From NCBI GenBank assembly GCA_022758945.1, contig JAEMQE010000272.1, forward strand, positions 1-5,045: a stretch of DNA of 5,045 nt. The letters run 5' to 3'. A model generated the notes under the pieces. The model saw nothing but the letters and a program-made list of their open reading frames with translations. It was not told the DNA's origin and made no database searches. The stretch comes from Lentimicrobium sp. (GTDB lineage Bacteria; Bacteroidota; Bacteroidia; Flavobacteriales; Flavobacteriaceae). Shown here one piece after another: positions 1 through 5,045 of this stretch (positions within the stretch are counted from its first letter, which is position 1; the number at the start of each line of letters is the position of its first letter). The position numbers were made by a program, and so were the translations under genes.

Positions 1-4
1 AATT

Positions 5-26
5 AAAAAATTTAAAAAATAATATT
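5..26 (+). promoter_or_regulatory. A-rich translation leader of the first gene
   Basis: There is no Shine-Dalgarno motif. The leader is A/T only and contains the 11-mer AAAATTTAAAA at 7-17, nine bases before the ATG. A stands at -3, -6, -12 and -13 relative to the start, as in the other two genes here. In Flavobacterium-type bacteria, initiation is known to rely on A residues upstream rather than Shine-Dalgarno pairing. A TAA at 4-6, in another frame, could be the stop of an upstream gene, but this cannot be shown. Confidence 0.5.
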
Positions 27-887
27 ATGAATGTAATTACAAATAGACCAATTTATCAAAATCCAAATGGTGTTTCAGATAACTTTGAATTAGAAGACCA
101 ATTTTATAACGAAAACGATTTAGACGAATATACAAGCTTTGAAGATGATTTTTCAAATGCTTGTGGTTGTTCAGGTTGTTCAGGTATTGACGGGGAGTTT
201 TCAAATGCTTGTGGTTGTTCAGGTTTTGACGGAGAATATTTTAACGCAGTTGGAGACGAAGATAAAAAAACAAAAACCCCAAGTAAAATAAAAACTTGGC
301 TGTCAAAAATTAAGGCATCATCACAAAAAAGAATAGCTGATAGACGAAGCAAAAGAAAACTTGCTCGTTTAGACAAAAAACCCAAAAAAAATGCTAAAAA
401 ACTTCGTGTTTTTAAGAAAAAAGACGGAGACCCTACTGAAAGGTATTTATTTGATTTATCAAAATTAAAAAGAGGGGCTAAAAAGAAAAAAGACGGTACA
501 GTAGCAGAGGTAAAAAAAGAAGATACCGCAGTTGTAACTAATAAAGCAACGGGCGAAAAGGTAGAGATAGATAAAAGAGAAGTTGCAAACGCAACGGGTA
601 TTCCCGAAGCAAAATTAACCCCCGAAGTAATTCAAAAAGTAGTTGTTATTAATCCTGAAACAAAAGAAGTTTCTATTGAAGTTCCTGAAAAATTGGTTGA
701 AATGGCTAACGACGGAGAGGTTTATGTATCTACTGATATTCAAGACGTTGAGGAAGAAACAAAAGACGTTGACGATAAATCTTTATCAAAAACTCAAAAA
801 ATTGTTCTTTGGTCAGTTGGCGGAGTTGCTTTATTAATTATTGGATATTTAGTGTACAAAGCGGTTAGTAAAACCCCTACAAAATAA
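27..887 (+). CDS. Cys-repeat, Lys-rich protein with C-terminal membrane helix, unknown family
   Basis: I do not recognise this 286-residue protein. Residues 1-80 are acidic and hold an imperfect repeat: FSNACGCSGCSGIDGE (42-57), FSNACGCSGFDGE (58-70) and a decayed third copy YFNAVGDED (71-79). All five cysteines (46, 48, 51, 62, 64) lie there. Residues 80-155 are strongly basic (runs such as RRSKRK and KKPKKNAKK, and KKKDG at 130-134 and 153-157). Residues 156-250 are mixed in charge and look folded. A hydrophobic segment at 259-280 (IVLWSVGGVALLIIGYLVYK) reads as a single transmembrane helix with basic flanks, so the protein is probably tail-anchored. There is no N-terminal signal peptide. 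The frame is open upstream to the window edge, but no earlier ATG exists and the A-rich leader supports 27. It precedes two fibre genes, so a virion or host-envelope role is possible but unproven. The coding call is firm; the function is open. Confidence 0.88.
   Translation: MNVITNRPIYQNPNGVSDNFELEDQFYNENDLDEYTSFEDDFSNACGCSGCSGIDGEFSNACGCSGFDGEYFNAVGDEDKKTKTPSKIKTWLSKIKASSQKRIADRRSKRKLARLDKKPKKNAKKLRVFKKKDGDPTERYLFDLSKLKRGAKKKKDGTVAEVKKEDTAVVTNKATGEKVEIDKREVANATGIPEAKLTPEVIQKVVVINPETKEVSIEVPEKLVEMANDGEVYVSTDIQDVEEETKDVDDKSLSKTQKIVLWSVGGVALLIIGYLVYKAVSKTPTK
150..225 (+). repeat. Direct repeat encoding FSNACGCSG, two copies
   Basis: A perfect 28-base direct repeat at 150-177 and 198-225 lies inside the first gene. 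The period is 48 bases (16 codons), so the copies stay in frame. Each encodes FSNACGCSG. The first copy is followed by an extra CSG, giving CSGCSG. The base-level identity, including third codon positions, points to a recent duplication or to ongoing homogenisation. A third, degenerate protein copy (YFNAVG) follows without comparable DNA identity. Confidence 0.9.
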
Positions 888-893
888 AAAAAT
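881..893 (+). promoter_or_regulatory. A-rich start context of the small fibre gene
   Basis: The stop of the first gene and a run of A (AAAATAAAAAAAT) form the whole leader of the small fibre gene. A stands at -3, -6, -12 and -13. There is no Shine-Dalgarno motif and no room for a promoter, so translation is either coupled to the upstream gene or uses an A-rich initiation signal. Confidence 0.45.
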
Positions 894-1553
894 ATGATAA
901 TTACGGGTACATACAACTTGACAGCAGACCCTGAATGGGCTTCGCTCCCTTTACAATTAGTGTATTTAGAGTGTGACACTACGACAGCCCCCGTAATTAT
1001 AAATTTATTTGAAATAAAGGATTTAAACAGATTTTGGAATGTACAAATTTTTGTTATTGACCAAAATAAAAATGCAGACGTTAATTCAATTACGGCAAAT
1101 GTTGGCGGATTAGATAGAATTAATTCAGTAGGTATTAATTCTATTGTTTTAAATTTAAAGGGTGGTTCGATAGAATTAACCCCCGCTAATGATAGTTCTT
1201 GGGTAGGTTCAGTAAGTGGTTTAAGCGGAAATCCAATAGTTTTAAAAAGCAATGGTACTGTATTAACGCCTCAATTAAGCAGTTTAAATTTTACGGGTGC
1301 GGGAGTAACAACATTTGCTTTAGGAAATGACGTTACCGTCAATATTAACGGGGCTACAAACAGTAATTTTGTTTTCACGCAAATAATCCCCGCAACTGTT
1401 TGGGTAGTAAATCACAACTTAAATAAGCGTTGTGCGGTTCAAGTTATTGACAATACATTTACAGAAGTAGAAGCCGAAATTTTATGGAATGACAACAATA
1501 CCGTTACTGTTACTTTTAATAGTAATTCAACGGGTTATGTATATTGCAATTAA
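894..1553 (+). CDS. Small tail-fibre / appendage protein
   Basis: This is a 219-residue protein rich in Asn, Thr, Val and Ile, as expected of beta-structured phage fibres. The first ~105 residues look like a compact beta domain that may attach to the virion. A Gly/Ser linker (SVSGLSGNP, 106-114) leads to a segment with LNFTGAGVTTF (131-141) and VTVNING (147-153), a motif I know from tail-fibre proteins. Residues 160-219 match the familiar fibre-tip pattern Q..PA..W.V.HNL....V.V.D: FTQIIPATVW (161-170), H174-N175-L176, VQVID (182-186), and a closing VTVTFNSNSTGYVYCN. There is no signal peptide or membrane helix. It starts 6 bases after the previous stop and ends 27 bases before the large fibre gene, so the three are probably co-transcribed. 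It may be a short fibre or an adaptor for the large one; the family-level call is likely and the exact position in the virion is unknown. Confidence 0.85.
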   Translation: MIITGTYNLTADPEWASLPLQLVYLECDTTTAPVIINLFEIKDLNRFWNVQIFVIDQNKNADVNSITANVGGLDRINSVGINSIVLNLKGGSIELTPANDSSWVGSVSGLSGNPIVLKSNGTVLTPQLSSLNFTGAGVTTFALGNDVTVNINGATNSNFVFTQIIPATVWVVNHNLNKRCAVQVIDNTFTEVEAEILWNDNNTVTVTFNSNSTGYVYCN

Positions 1554-1580
1554 GTCAACAAAATTTAAAATTTTAAAATA
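1554..1580 (+). promoter_or_regulatory. A/T-only leader of the large fibre gene, with 14-bp palindrome
   Basis: This is the longest gap between genes (27 bases). It carries AAAATTTAAAA at 1560-1570, the same 11-mer found in front of the first gene at almost the same distance from the ATG (10 versus 9 bases). It overlaps a perfect 14-base palindrome, TTTAAAATTTTAAA, at 1564-1577. A stands at -3, -6, -12 and -13. I saw no Bacteroidota -7 box (TAnnTTTG). A translation-initiation role is more likely than a promoter or terminator. Confidence 0.45.
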
Positions 1581-4500
1581 ATGGCAAAGAAAAAGTTTTT
1601 AGTAAATATTGACTTAAATCTTAATCAATTAATAAATAGTCGTGCTGAAAACGGTATGGGCTTTACTACGGGTGGAATAAATTCAAAAGGGCGATTAATG
1701 TACGATACAAGTACAAATAGAGTTCTTTATGATACGGGGATTACAATTGAAACTATTGCAAACTTAAACGACGTTGCGGGTTTATTAGATTTTAAAGGTG
1801 GATATAACGCACTAACAAACACACCTAATTTAATAAATCCCCCGTCAGGAACAATAAACAAAGGAGATTACTATATAGTTACAGTAGCGGGTACTTTTTA
1901 CGGTACTTTATTAGAAATAGGAGATAGCCTTTTTGCGTCGGTTGATAACCCTACGACAATAGACGGTTGGGTAATTGTTCAGGCAAATGTAGTATATGCT
2001 ACTGAAACTATTGCGGGTATTATTTTACTTGCAACTCAAGAAGAAGTTAATACGGGTACAAATAATTCAAAAGCAATTACGCCTTTAACATTAGCAACAT
2101 ACGTTACTAATAACAAGCAAAACATATATAATATAGACGGTACTTTAACTGCTAATAGAACAATTACTTTAGCGGATAAAAACCTTACTTTTACGGGTGT
2201 TGGGAATAATATTTTTCAGTTCAATATTAATAATGGAGTTCAGTATTCTCAAACCTCGCTTAATGCAAACTTGATAAATTCCTCTATTTATAATACTACT
2301 TTACAATTAAATTCAGCAACGACAGTTCAAAATGGGGTTGTATCATTAAAAGTATATAACGATGTTTTAACAGTTGACCGCTCTTTAATAGTAAATTCTT
2401 TTGGTACACGAATTAACAGTAGCTATTATTTACCGAATACCGACGGTACAGCGGGTCAAGTTGTAATAACTGACGGTGCGGGAAACTTATCTTTTGGTAA
2501 TGCAGTTCTTGGTTCAGGCGCAACAAATAGTTTAGCTTTTTGGAGTAGTACGTCAACAATTAGTTTTGATGTTCTTTTACGACGTGGAACAAGTGGTGGA
2601 AATGCTTTTATTCAAGTATTAGGTACAGATGCCGACGTTACAATTGGTAATGGAGTTGCAAGTAGTGGAGTAGATATAAGAAGTAATTTAAACGGTATTT
2701 CAGCAATTTATTCTTATGGATTTGGTTCGTCAGTTTTAAGTTTTCAACGAAGCCGAGGAACAAAGTCAGCACCAACAGAAGCTTTAAGTGGCGATACAAT
2801 TGGAAATATTGTATTTAATAACGTAGGTGTTGTTCAAGTAAAATCAACAGAAAACAATTCGTCAGGTTGGGGTAATACTGTTAAGTTTTATACGGGGGTA
2901 CAAGGAACTACAACTCAACAAGAAGTTTTAAGACTTACTACTGATAAAAAAGTAAAAATATCAAATGCTTTTTTTCTTCCAAATACAGACGGTACAGCGG
3001 GGCAATTAATGATAACCGACGGTGCGGGAAATGTTAGTTGGGGGAGTTCTTCTAGTGTAAATATTTACAATACAAACGGTACTTTAACAGCAAATAGAAT
3101 ATTAACTTTTGCTGATAAAAACCTTACTTTTACGGGTAATGGTGGTCAAGTTACAATTTTTCAATATGACCCAATTTCAGAGGACGGGGCAAGTATTTCC
3201 CAAACACTTACACAAAATTTAATACAAGTAAGTAACGGGAGTAGTGCCTTATTAAGTCAAGTTGTTGTAGGTCAGTTTAACATAGCAAATACCGTTTCAA
3301 ATGACACAAATTCTACTTCTATAAACCAAACCAATTCATTTGTAGAAACACAAATATTAGATACTTTTAATACCAATGTTGCTTTCAGAATAATTATTGG
3401 AGCTTCGGGTCTTAATATAAATAACGCTTATACGCTTCCAAAAGTTGACGGTACAGCGTTTCAAGTGTTAGGAACTAACGGTTCGGGCGTTGTCACTTGG
3501 CAAAATGTCGCAACGCCAAGTCCAATTAATATTTACAATACAGACGGTCAATTAACAGCAAATAGAAATTTAGACGGAAACGCTAAAACATTAGATATTT
3601 ATAATGTTTCTAGTTTTACTGTTTCTGTTGTGCCTTTACCCGTAGCGATTTTTGGTTATCAAATAAATGTAAATAGTACGGGAATGTCAGGTTCAATTGG
3701 AACTCGAATTTTTAATATTATAGACAGTAATGGTACTTTAGAAAGATTTGGTATAACAAAAAGTGGAAATGTAAAAATTAACGATGCTTTTATTTTACCT
3801 CTTTCAGACGGTACAGCGGGGCAAGTATTAACTACAAATGGTGCGGGTGTTACAAGTTGGGGTACAAGTAGTTCAACTAATATTTACAATACAAACGGAA
3901 CTTTAACAGCTAATAGAACAATAACAATAGCGAATTTTAATTTAATTTTTTCAGGTATTGGAACGAGTGGTTCAACTCAATTTACAAGAAGCAATGGTGG
4001 GGCAACACAATCAAGTATTACTACAACGTATAATAGTCTTTCTTTAAATTCAAGTAACGGTACAGATATTTCAAGTTTTAGTACAACTCCAACTCAAAAC
4101 TTCGCAAATGTAAGTGATTTAAGTGATAATTCTACACAGATACAGCAATTAAGTACAGAGATAAGGCTTTTAGTACAAGACAGCGTAGGTGTATTAAACT
4201 CTTTAACAGTTAAAAATAACGGTATAAACATTAATTCAGCTTATACGTTACCAAAAACAGCGGGTACTTCAGGGCAAATTTTGGTAATTGACGGTGCGGG
4301 AAATGTTAATTGGACTTCAAGTGGTATAGGAACTTCTGATATTTGGAAATCCAATCCAAACGAAACTTACAGAGGCGTTTCTTTTAACAATAACTCAACA
4401 ACAGTAATTACTGACGGGGGTGTAACTTTGTCGGTTTCGGCTTCGGTTTTGGCTCAATCGGTTTCATCAACAAATTTTGCAACAAAACAAATTAGATTAC

Positions 4501-5045
4501 GATATTATGCTTCTGTTGTTTCAGCGGGTAGATATACGGGTTTAAGAGGTACTGCTTTACTTTGGTTTATGCAAGGCGGTTTTAGATATGTTTGTGATTT
4601 TAATATTTCAGATACAGCTTATTCAAGTGGTACTCAACAATTTTATGGTATGGCTAGTTCAACCGCTGATTTGAATTATGGTACAGTAAGTGGGTTTTTA
4701 GTAAGTTCGTTAATTAATATAATCGGTGTTGGTAATGATACGGGAGACGCTAATTTGCAAATCTTTCATAACGACGGAACGGGTACAGCAACAAAAATTG
4801 ATTTAGGTGCTTCTTTCCCCGCTAATAGAACTTCATTGGCTATTTCGACAACTGTTTATGAAATTCAATTAATTAATTTACCCGCAACTTTAACGGTACA
4901 GTATAGGGTTATTAATAAAGAAACGGGAGCAATCGCAACGGGAACTTTGGCTACAAATTTACCTGACGCTACTCTAGGATTAAATTTCTTTGCAAGTAGG
5001 TGTATGGCAACTTTAAGTTCGATTACAAATTCAGGTCAATTTGAT
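1581..5045 (+). CDS. Giant modular tail fibre / receptor-binding protein (3' end outside window)
   Basis: The frame is open from ATG 1581 to the last base, giving 1155 residues without a stop; the C-terminus is missing. The order is: an N-terminal attachment segment (1-70) with LNLNQLINSRAEN and GRLMYDTSTNRVLYDTG; a small beta domain (71-133) with FKGGYNA, KGDYY and DGW; a tail-fibre repeat (140-175); five shaft modules (181-911); and a C-terminal domain from about 912. Composition is dominated by Asn, Thr, Ser, Gly and Val, with only two cysteines (C1005, C1139), and there is no signal peptide or membrane helix. By analogy with phage fibres it is likely a trimer projecting from the tail or baseplate, with the C-terminus contacting the host surface. 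The start is set by the A-rich leader and the MAKKKFLVNI opening. It could instead be a bacterial surface adhesin with phage-derived modules, but the small fibre gene next door and the lack of a secretion signal argue for a phage. Confidence 0.9.
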   Translation, partial: MAKKKFLVNIDLNLNQLINSRAENGMGFTTGGINSKGRLMYDTSTNRVLYDTGITIETIANLNDVAGLLDFKGGYNALTNTPNLINPPSGTINKGDYYIVTVAGTFYGTLLEIGDSLFASVDNPTTIDGWVIVQANVVYATETIAGIILLATQEEVNTGTNNSKAITPLTLATYVTNNKQNIYNIDGTLTANRTITLADKNLTFTGVGNNIFQFNINNGVQYSQTSLNANLINSSIYNTTLQLNSATTVQNGVVSLKVYNDVLTVDRSLIVNSFGTRINSSYYLPNTDGTAGQVVITDGAGNLSFGNAVLGSGATNSLAFWSSTSTISFDVLLRRGTSGGNAFIQVLGTDADVTIGNGVASSGVDIRSNLNGISAIYSYGFGSSVLSFQRSRGTKSAPTEALSGDTIGNIVFNNVGVVQVKSTENNSSGWGNTVKFYTGVQGTTTQQEVLRLTTDKKVKISNAFFLPNTDGTAGQLMITDGAGNVSWGSSSSVNIYNTNGTLTANRILTFADKNLTFTGNGGQVTIFQYDPISEDGASISQTLTQNLIQVSNGSSALLSQVVVGQFNIANTVSNDTNSTSINQTNSFVETQILDTFNTNVAFRIIIGASGLNINNAYTLPKVDGTAFQVLGTNGSGVVTWQNVATPSPINIYNTDGQLTANRNLDGNAKTLDIYNVSSFTVSVVPLPVAIFGYQINVNSTGMSGSIGTRIFNIIDSNGTLERFGITKSGNVKINDAFILPLSDGTAGQVLTTNGAGVTSWGTSSSTNIYNTNGTLTANRTITIANFNLIFSGIGTSGSTQFTRSNGGATQSSITTTYNSLSLNSSNGTDISSFSTTPTQNFANVSDLSDNSTQIQQLSTEIRLLVQDSVGVLNSLTVKNNGININSAYTLPKTAGTSGQILVIDGAGNVNWTSSGIGTSDIWKSNPNETYRGVSFNNNSTTVITDGGVTLSVSASVLAQSVSSTNFATKQIRLRYYASVVSAGRYTGLRGTALLWFMQGGFRYVCDFNISDTAYSSGTQQFYGMASSTADLNYGTVSGFLVSSLINIIGVGNDTGDANLQIFHNDGTGTATKIDLGASFPANRTSLAISTTVYEIQLINLPATLTVQYRVINKETGAIATGTLATNLPDATLGLNFFASRCMATLSSITNSGQFD
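1791..1979 (+). other. Small fibre domain (FKGGYNA...GDYY...DGW)
   Basis: Residues 71-133 of the large fibre form a compact unit with FKGGYNA at 71-77, KGDYYIVTVAGTF from about 94, GDSLFASVDNP, and DGWVIV at 128-133. I recognise this arrangement of Gly-Asp-aromatic, GD-LxA and terminal Trp from tail fibres of many phages and prophages, where it sits between the attachment segment and the shaft. A sugar-binding or purely structural role would both fit; the sequence does not decide. Confidence 0.6.
1998..2105 (+). other. Phage tail-fibre repeat (ATETIAGI...ITPLTLATYV)
   Basis: Residues 140-175 follow the well-known tail-fibre repeat pattern ATETxAGIxxLATQxExNTGT...xxTPxxLAxYV. Here it reads ATETIAGIILLATQEEVNTG followed by TNNSKAITPLTLATYV. 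There is a single copy, directly before the first shaft module. This is the strongest family-level evidence that the gene is a phage fibre. Confidence 0.8.
2121..2495 (+). repeat. Fibre shaft module 1
   Basis: Residues 181-305. It opens with NIYNIDGTLTANRTITLADK and NLTFTG (181-206), continues with an Asn-rich variable insert, and closes with RINSSYYLPNTDGTAGQVV and ITDGAGNLSF (closing motif 284-305). The opening motif shares a perfect 24-base DNA match (2175-2198) with the opening of module 3 (3114-3137). Confidence 0.85.
2496..3041 (+). repeat. Fibre shaft module 2 (different interior)
   Basis: Residues 306-487. This module lacks the NIYNT opening. Instead it has GSGATNSLAFWSSTSTIS (Trp at 321), a variant of the GSGTxNYxxKWT motif seen in many fibres, and RSRGTKSAPTEALSGDTIG (390-408), a motif common in fibre and S74-peptidase-associated proteins. 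It still closes with LPNTDGTAGQLM (from 466) and ITDGAGNVSW. It reads as a foreign cassette placed between shared closing motifs. Confidence 0.75.
3060..3500 (+). repeat. Fibre shaft module 3
   Basis: Residues 494-640. It opens with NIYNTNGTLTANRILTFADK, has a Gln/Asn/Ser-rich insert, and closes with INNAYTLPKVDGTAFQVL and GTNGSGVVTW (closing motif 619-640). The closing motif is atypical: the usual Gly of TAGQ is Phe627, and the second half carries NGSG instead of DGAG. Confidence 0.8.
3528..3860 (+). repeat. Fibre shaft module 4 (shortest)
   Basis: Residues 650-760. It opens with NIYNTDGQLTANRNLDGNAK and has a short insert containing VSSFTVSVVPLPVAIFGYQ. It closes with INDAFILPLSDGTAGQVL and TTNGAGVTSW (closing motif 739-760). 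A 20-base stretch of the closing motif (CAGACGGTACAGCGGGGCAA) is identical to that of module 2. Confidence 0.8.
3879..4313 (+). repeat. Fibre shaft module 5
   Basis: Residues 767-911. It opens with NIYNTNGTLTANRTITIANF and holds a Ser/Thr/Gln-rich insert. It closes with INSAYTLPKTAGTSGQIL and VIDGAGNVNW (closing motif 890-911). Here the otherwise constant DG of the closing motif is AG, so this last copy before the tip domain has drifted most at that site. Confidence 0.8.
4314..5045 (+). other. C-terminal receptor-binding-type domain of the large fibre (cut by window)
   Basis: Residues 912-1155 contain no shaft motif and look like one globular beta domain. Landmarks are SDIWKSNPNETYRG, LWFMQGGFRYVCDFNISD (W995 to D1011), QFYGMASST (from 1020), NIIGVGND (G1049 to D1053), LQIFHNDGTGTATKIDLG (from 1059), and a late VQYRVINKETG strand. 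I recognise this block as a tip domain that recurs at the end of otherwise unrelated fibres in Bacteroidota phages and environmental phage contigs. Its place at the distal end suggests it contacts the host surface. The ligand cannot be inferred from the sequence. Confidence 0.6.

Noticed and set aside
264..271. AAAAAAAC run as a possible -1 frameshift site
   Set aside because: The zero-frame codons (AAA AAA ACA) do not place the slippery heptamer in the needed register, and the first gene continues in frame to a credible membrane helix.
104..385. 93-codon open frame on the minus strand
   Set aside because: It lies wholly inside the first gene, antisense to the Cys repeat and basic region. 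Its composition mirrors the gene on the other strand, and it has no plausible start context of its own.
643..837. 64-codon open frame in another plus-strand frame
   Set aside because: It is nested in the first gene, is Lys/Leu-rich as expected from reading A/T-rich DNA out of frame, and has no leader or spacing that suggests a gene.
794..1252. 152-codon open frame on the minus strand
   Set aside because: It runs antisense across the end of the first gene and most of the small fibre gene, both of which have better start context, and the small fibre gene has recognisable motifs.
1564..1577. 14-base A/T palindrome as terminator or operator
   Set aside because: It contains no G or C, has no loop or stable stem, and sits directly before the start codon of the next gene. 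Low-complexity A/T sequence explains it well enough.
2121..4313. Repeats as a CRISPR array
   Set aside because: The repeats are in-frame protein motifs in one long coding region, unevenly spaced by hundreds of bases, and vary in sequence.
4314..5045. Variable repeat of a diversity-generating retroelement in the fibre tip
   Set aside because: I saw no template copy, no reverse transcriptase and no Asn-codon-dense stretch typical of such targets in this window. The missing 3' end leaves the question open outside it.

Overview
The window is about two thirds A+T and looks like a late (virion) gene segment of a tailed phage or prophage of Bacteroidota, most likely of a Flavobacteriia-type host. 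The host inference rests on three things: no gene has a Shine-Dalgarno site, all three starts sit behind A-rich leaders with A at -3, -6, -12 and -13, and the fibre modules resemble those I know from phages and prophages of this phylum. No phage hallmark gene such as a terminase, portal or capsid gene lies in the window, so lysogenic or lytic state and exact host cannot be read.

There are three tightly packed genes, all on the + strand. (1) Positions 27-887 encode a 286-residue protein of unknown family. It has an acidic N-terminus with a duplicated Cys/Gly/Ser-rich repeat, a Lys/Arg-rich middle and one C-terminal transmembrane helix. (2) Positions 894-1553, 6 bases downstream, encode a 219-residue beta-rich fibre or appendage protein that ends in a domain typical of phage tail-fibre tips. 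(3) Position 1581 to the right edge encodes at least 1155 residues of a very large tail fibre / receptor-binding protein. This frame stays open to the last base, so the gene is cut by the window; it covers more than two thirds of the sequence.

The large fibre is built as: N-terminal attachment segment, a small GDYY...DGW domain, a tail-fibre repeat (ATET.AG...), five shaft modules, and a C-terminal domain that I infer binds the host receptor. Four shaft modules follow one plan: an opening motif NIYNT.GTLTANR, a variable insert, then a closing motif LP.TDGTAGQVL. The second module has a different interior. The genes are probably co-transcribed and two of them encode virion adhesion parts; the first could be a virion or membrane-associated protein.

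Beyond the genes, two whole-window signals stand out. The palindromes GATC and CATG appear to be completely absent by eye, which suggests restriction avoidance. Thr, Ala and Asp codons before glycine are always ACG, GCG and GAC, despite the low G+C. I saw no RNA gene, CRISPR array, insertion sequence, integrase or hairpin terminator, and no intergenic stretch exceeds 27 bases.
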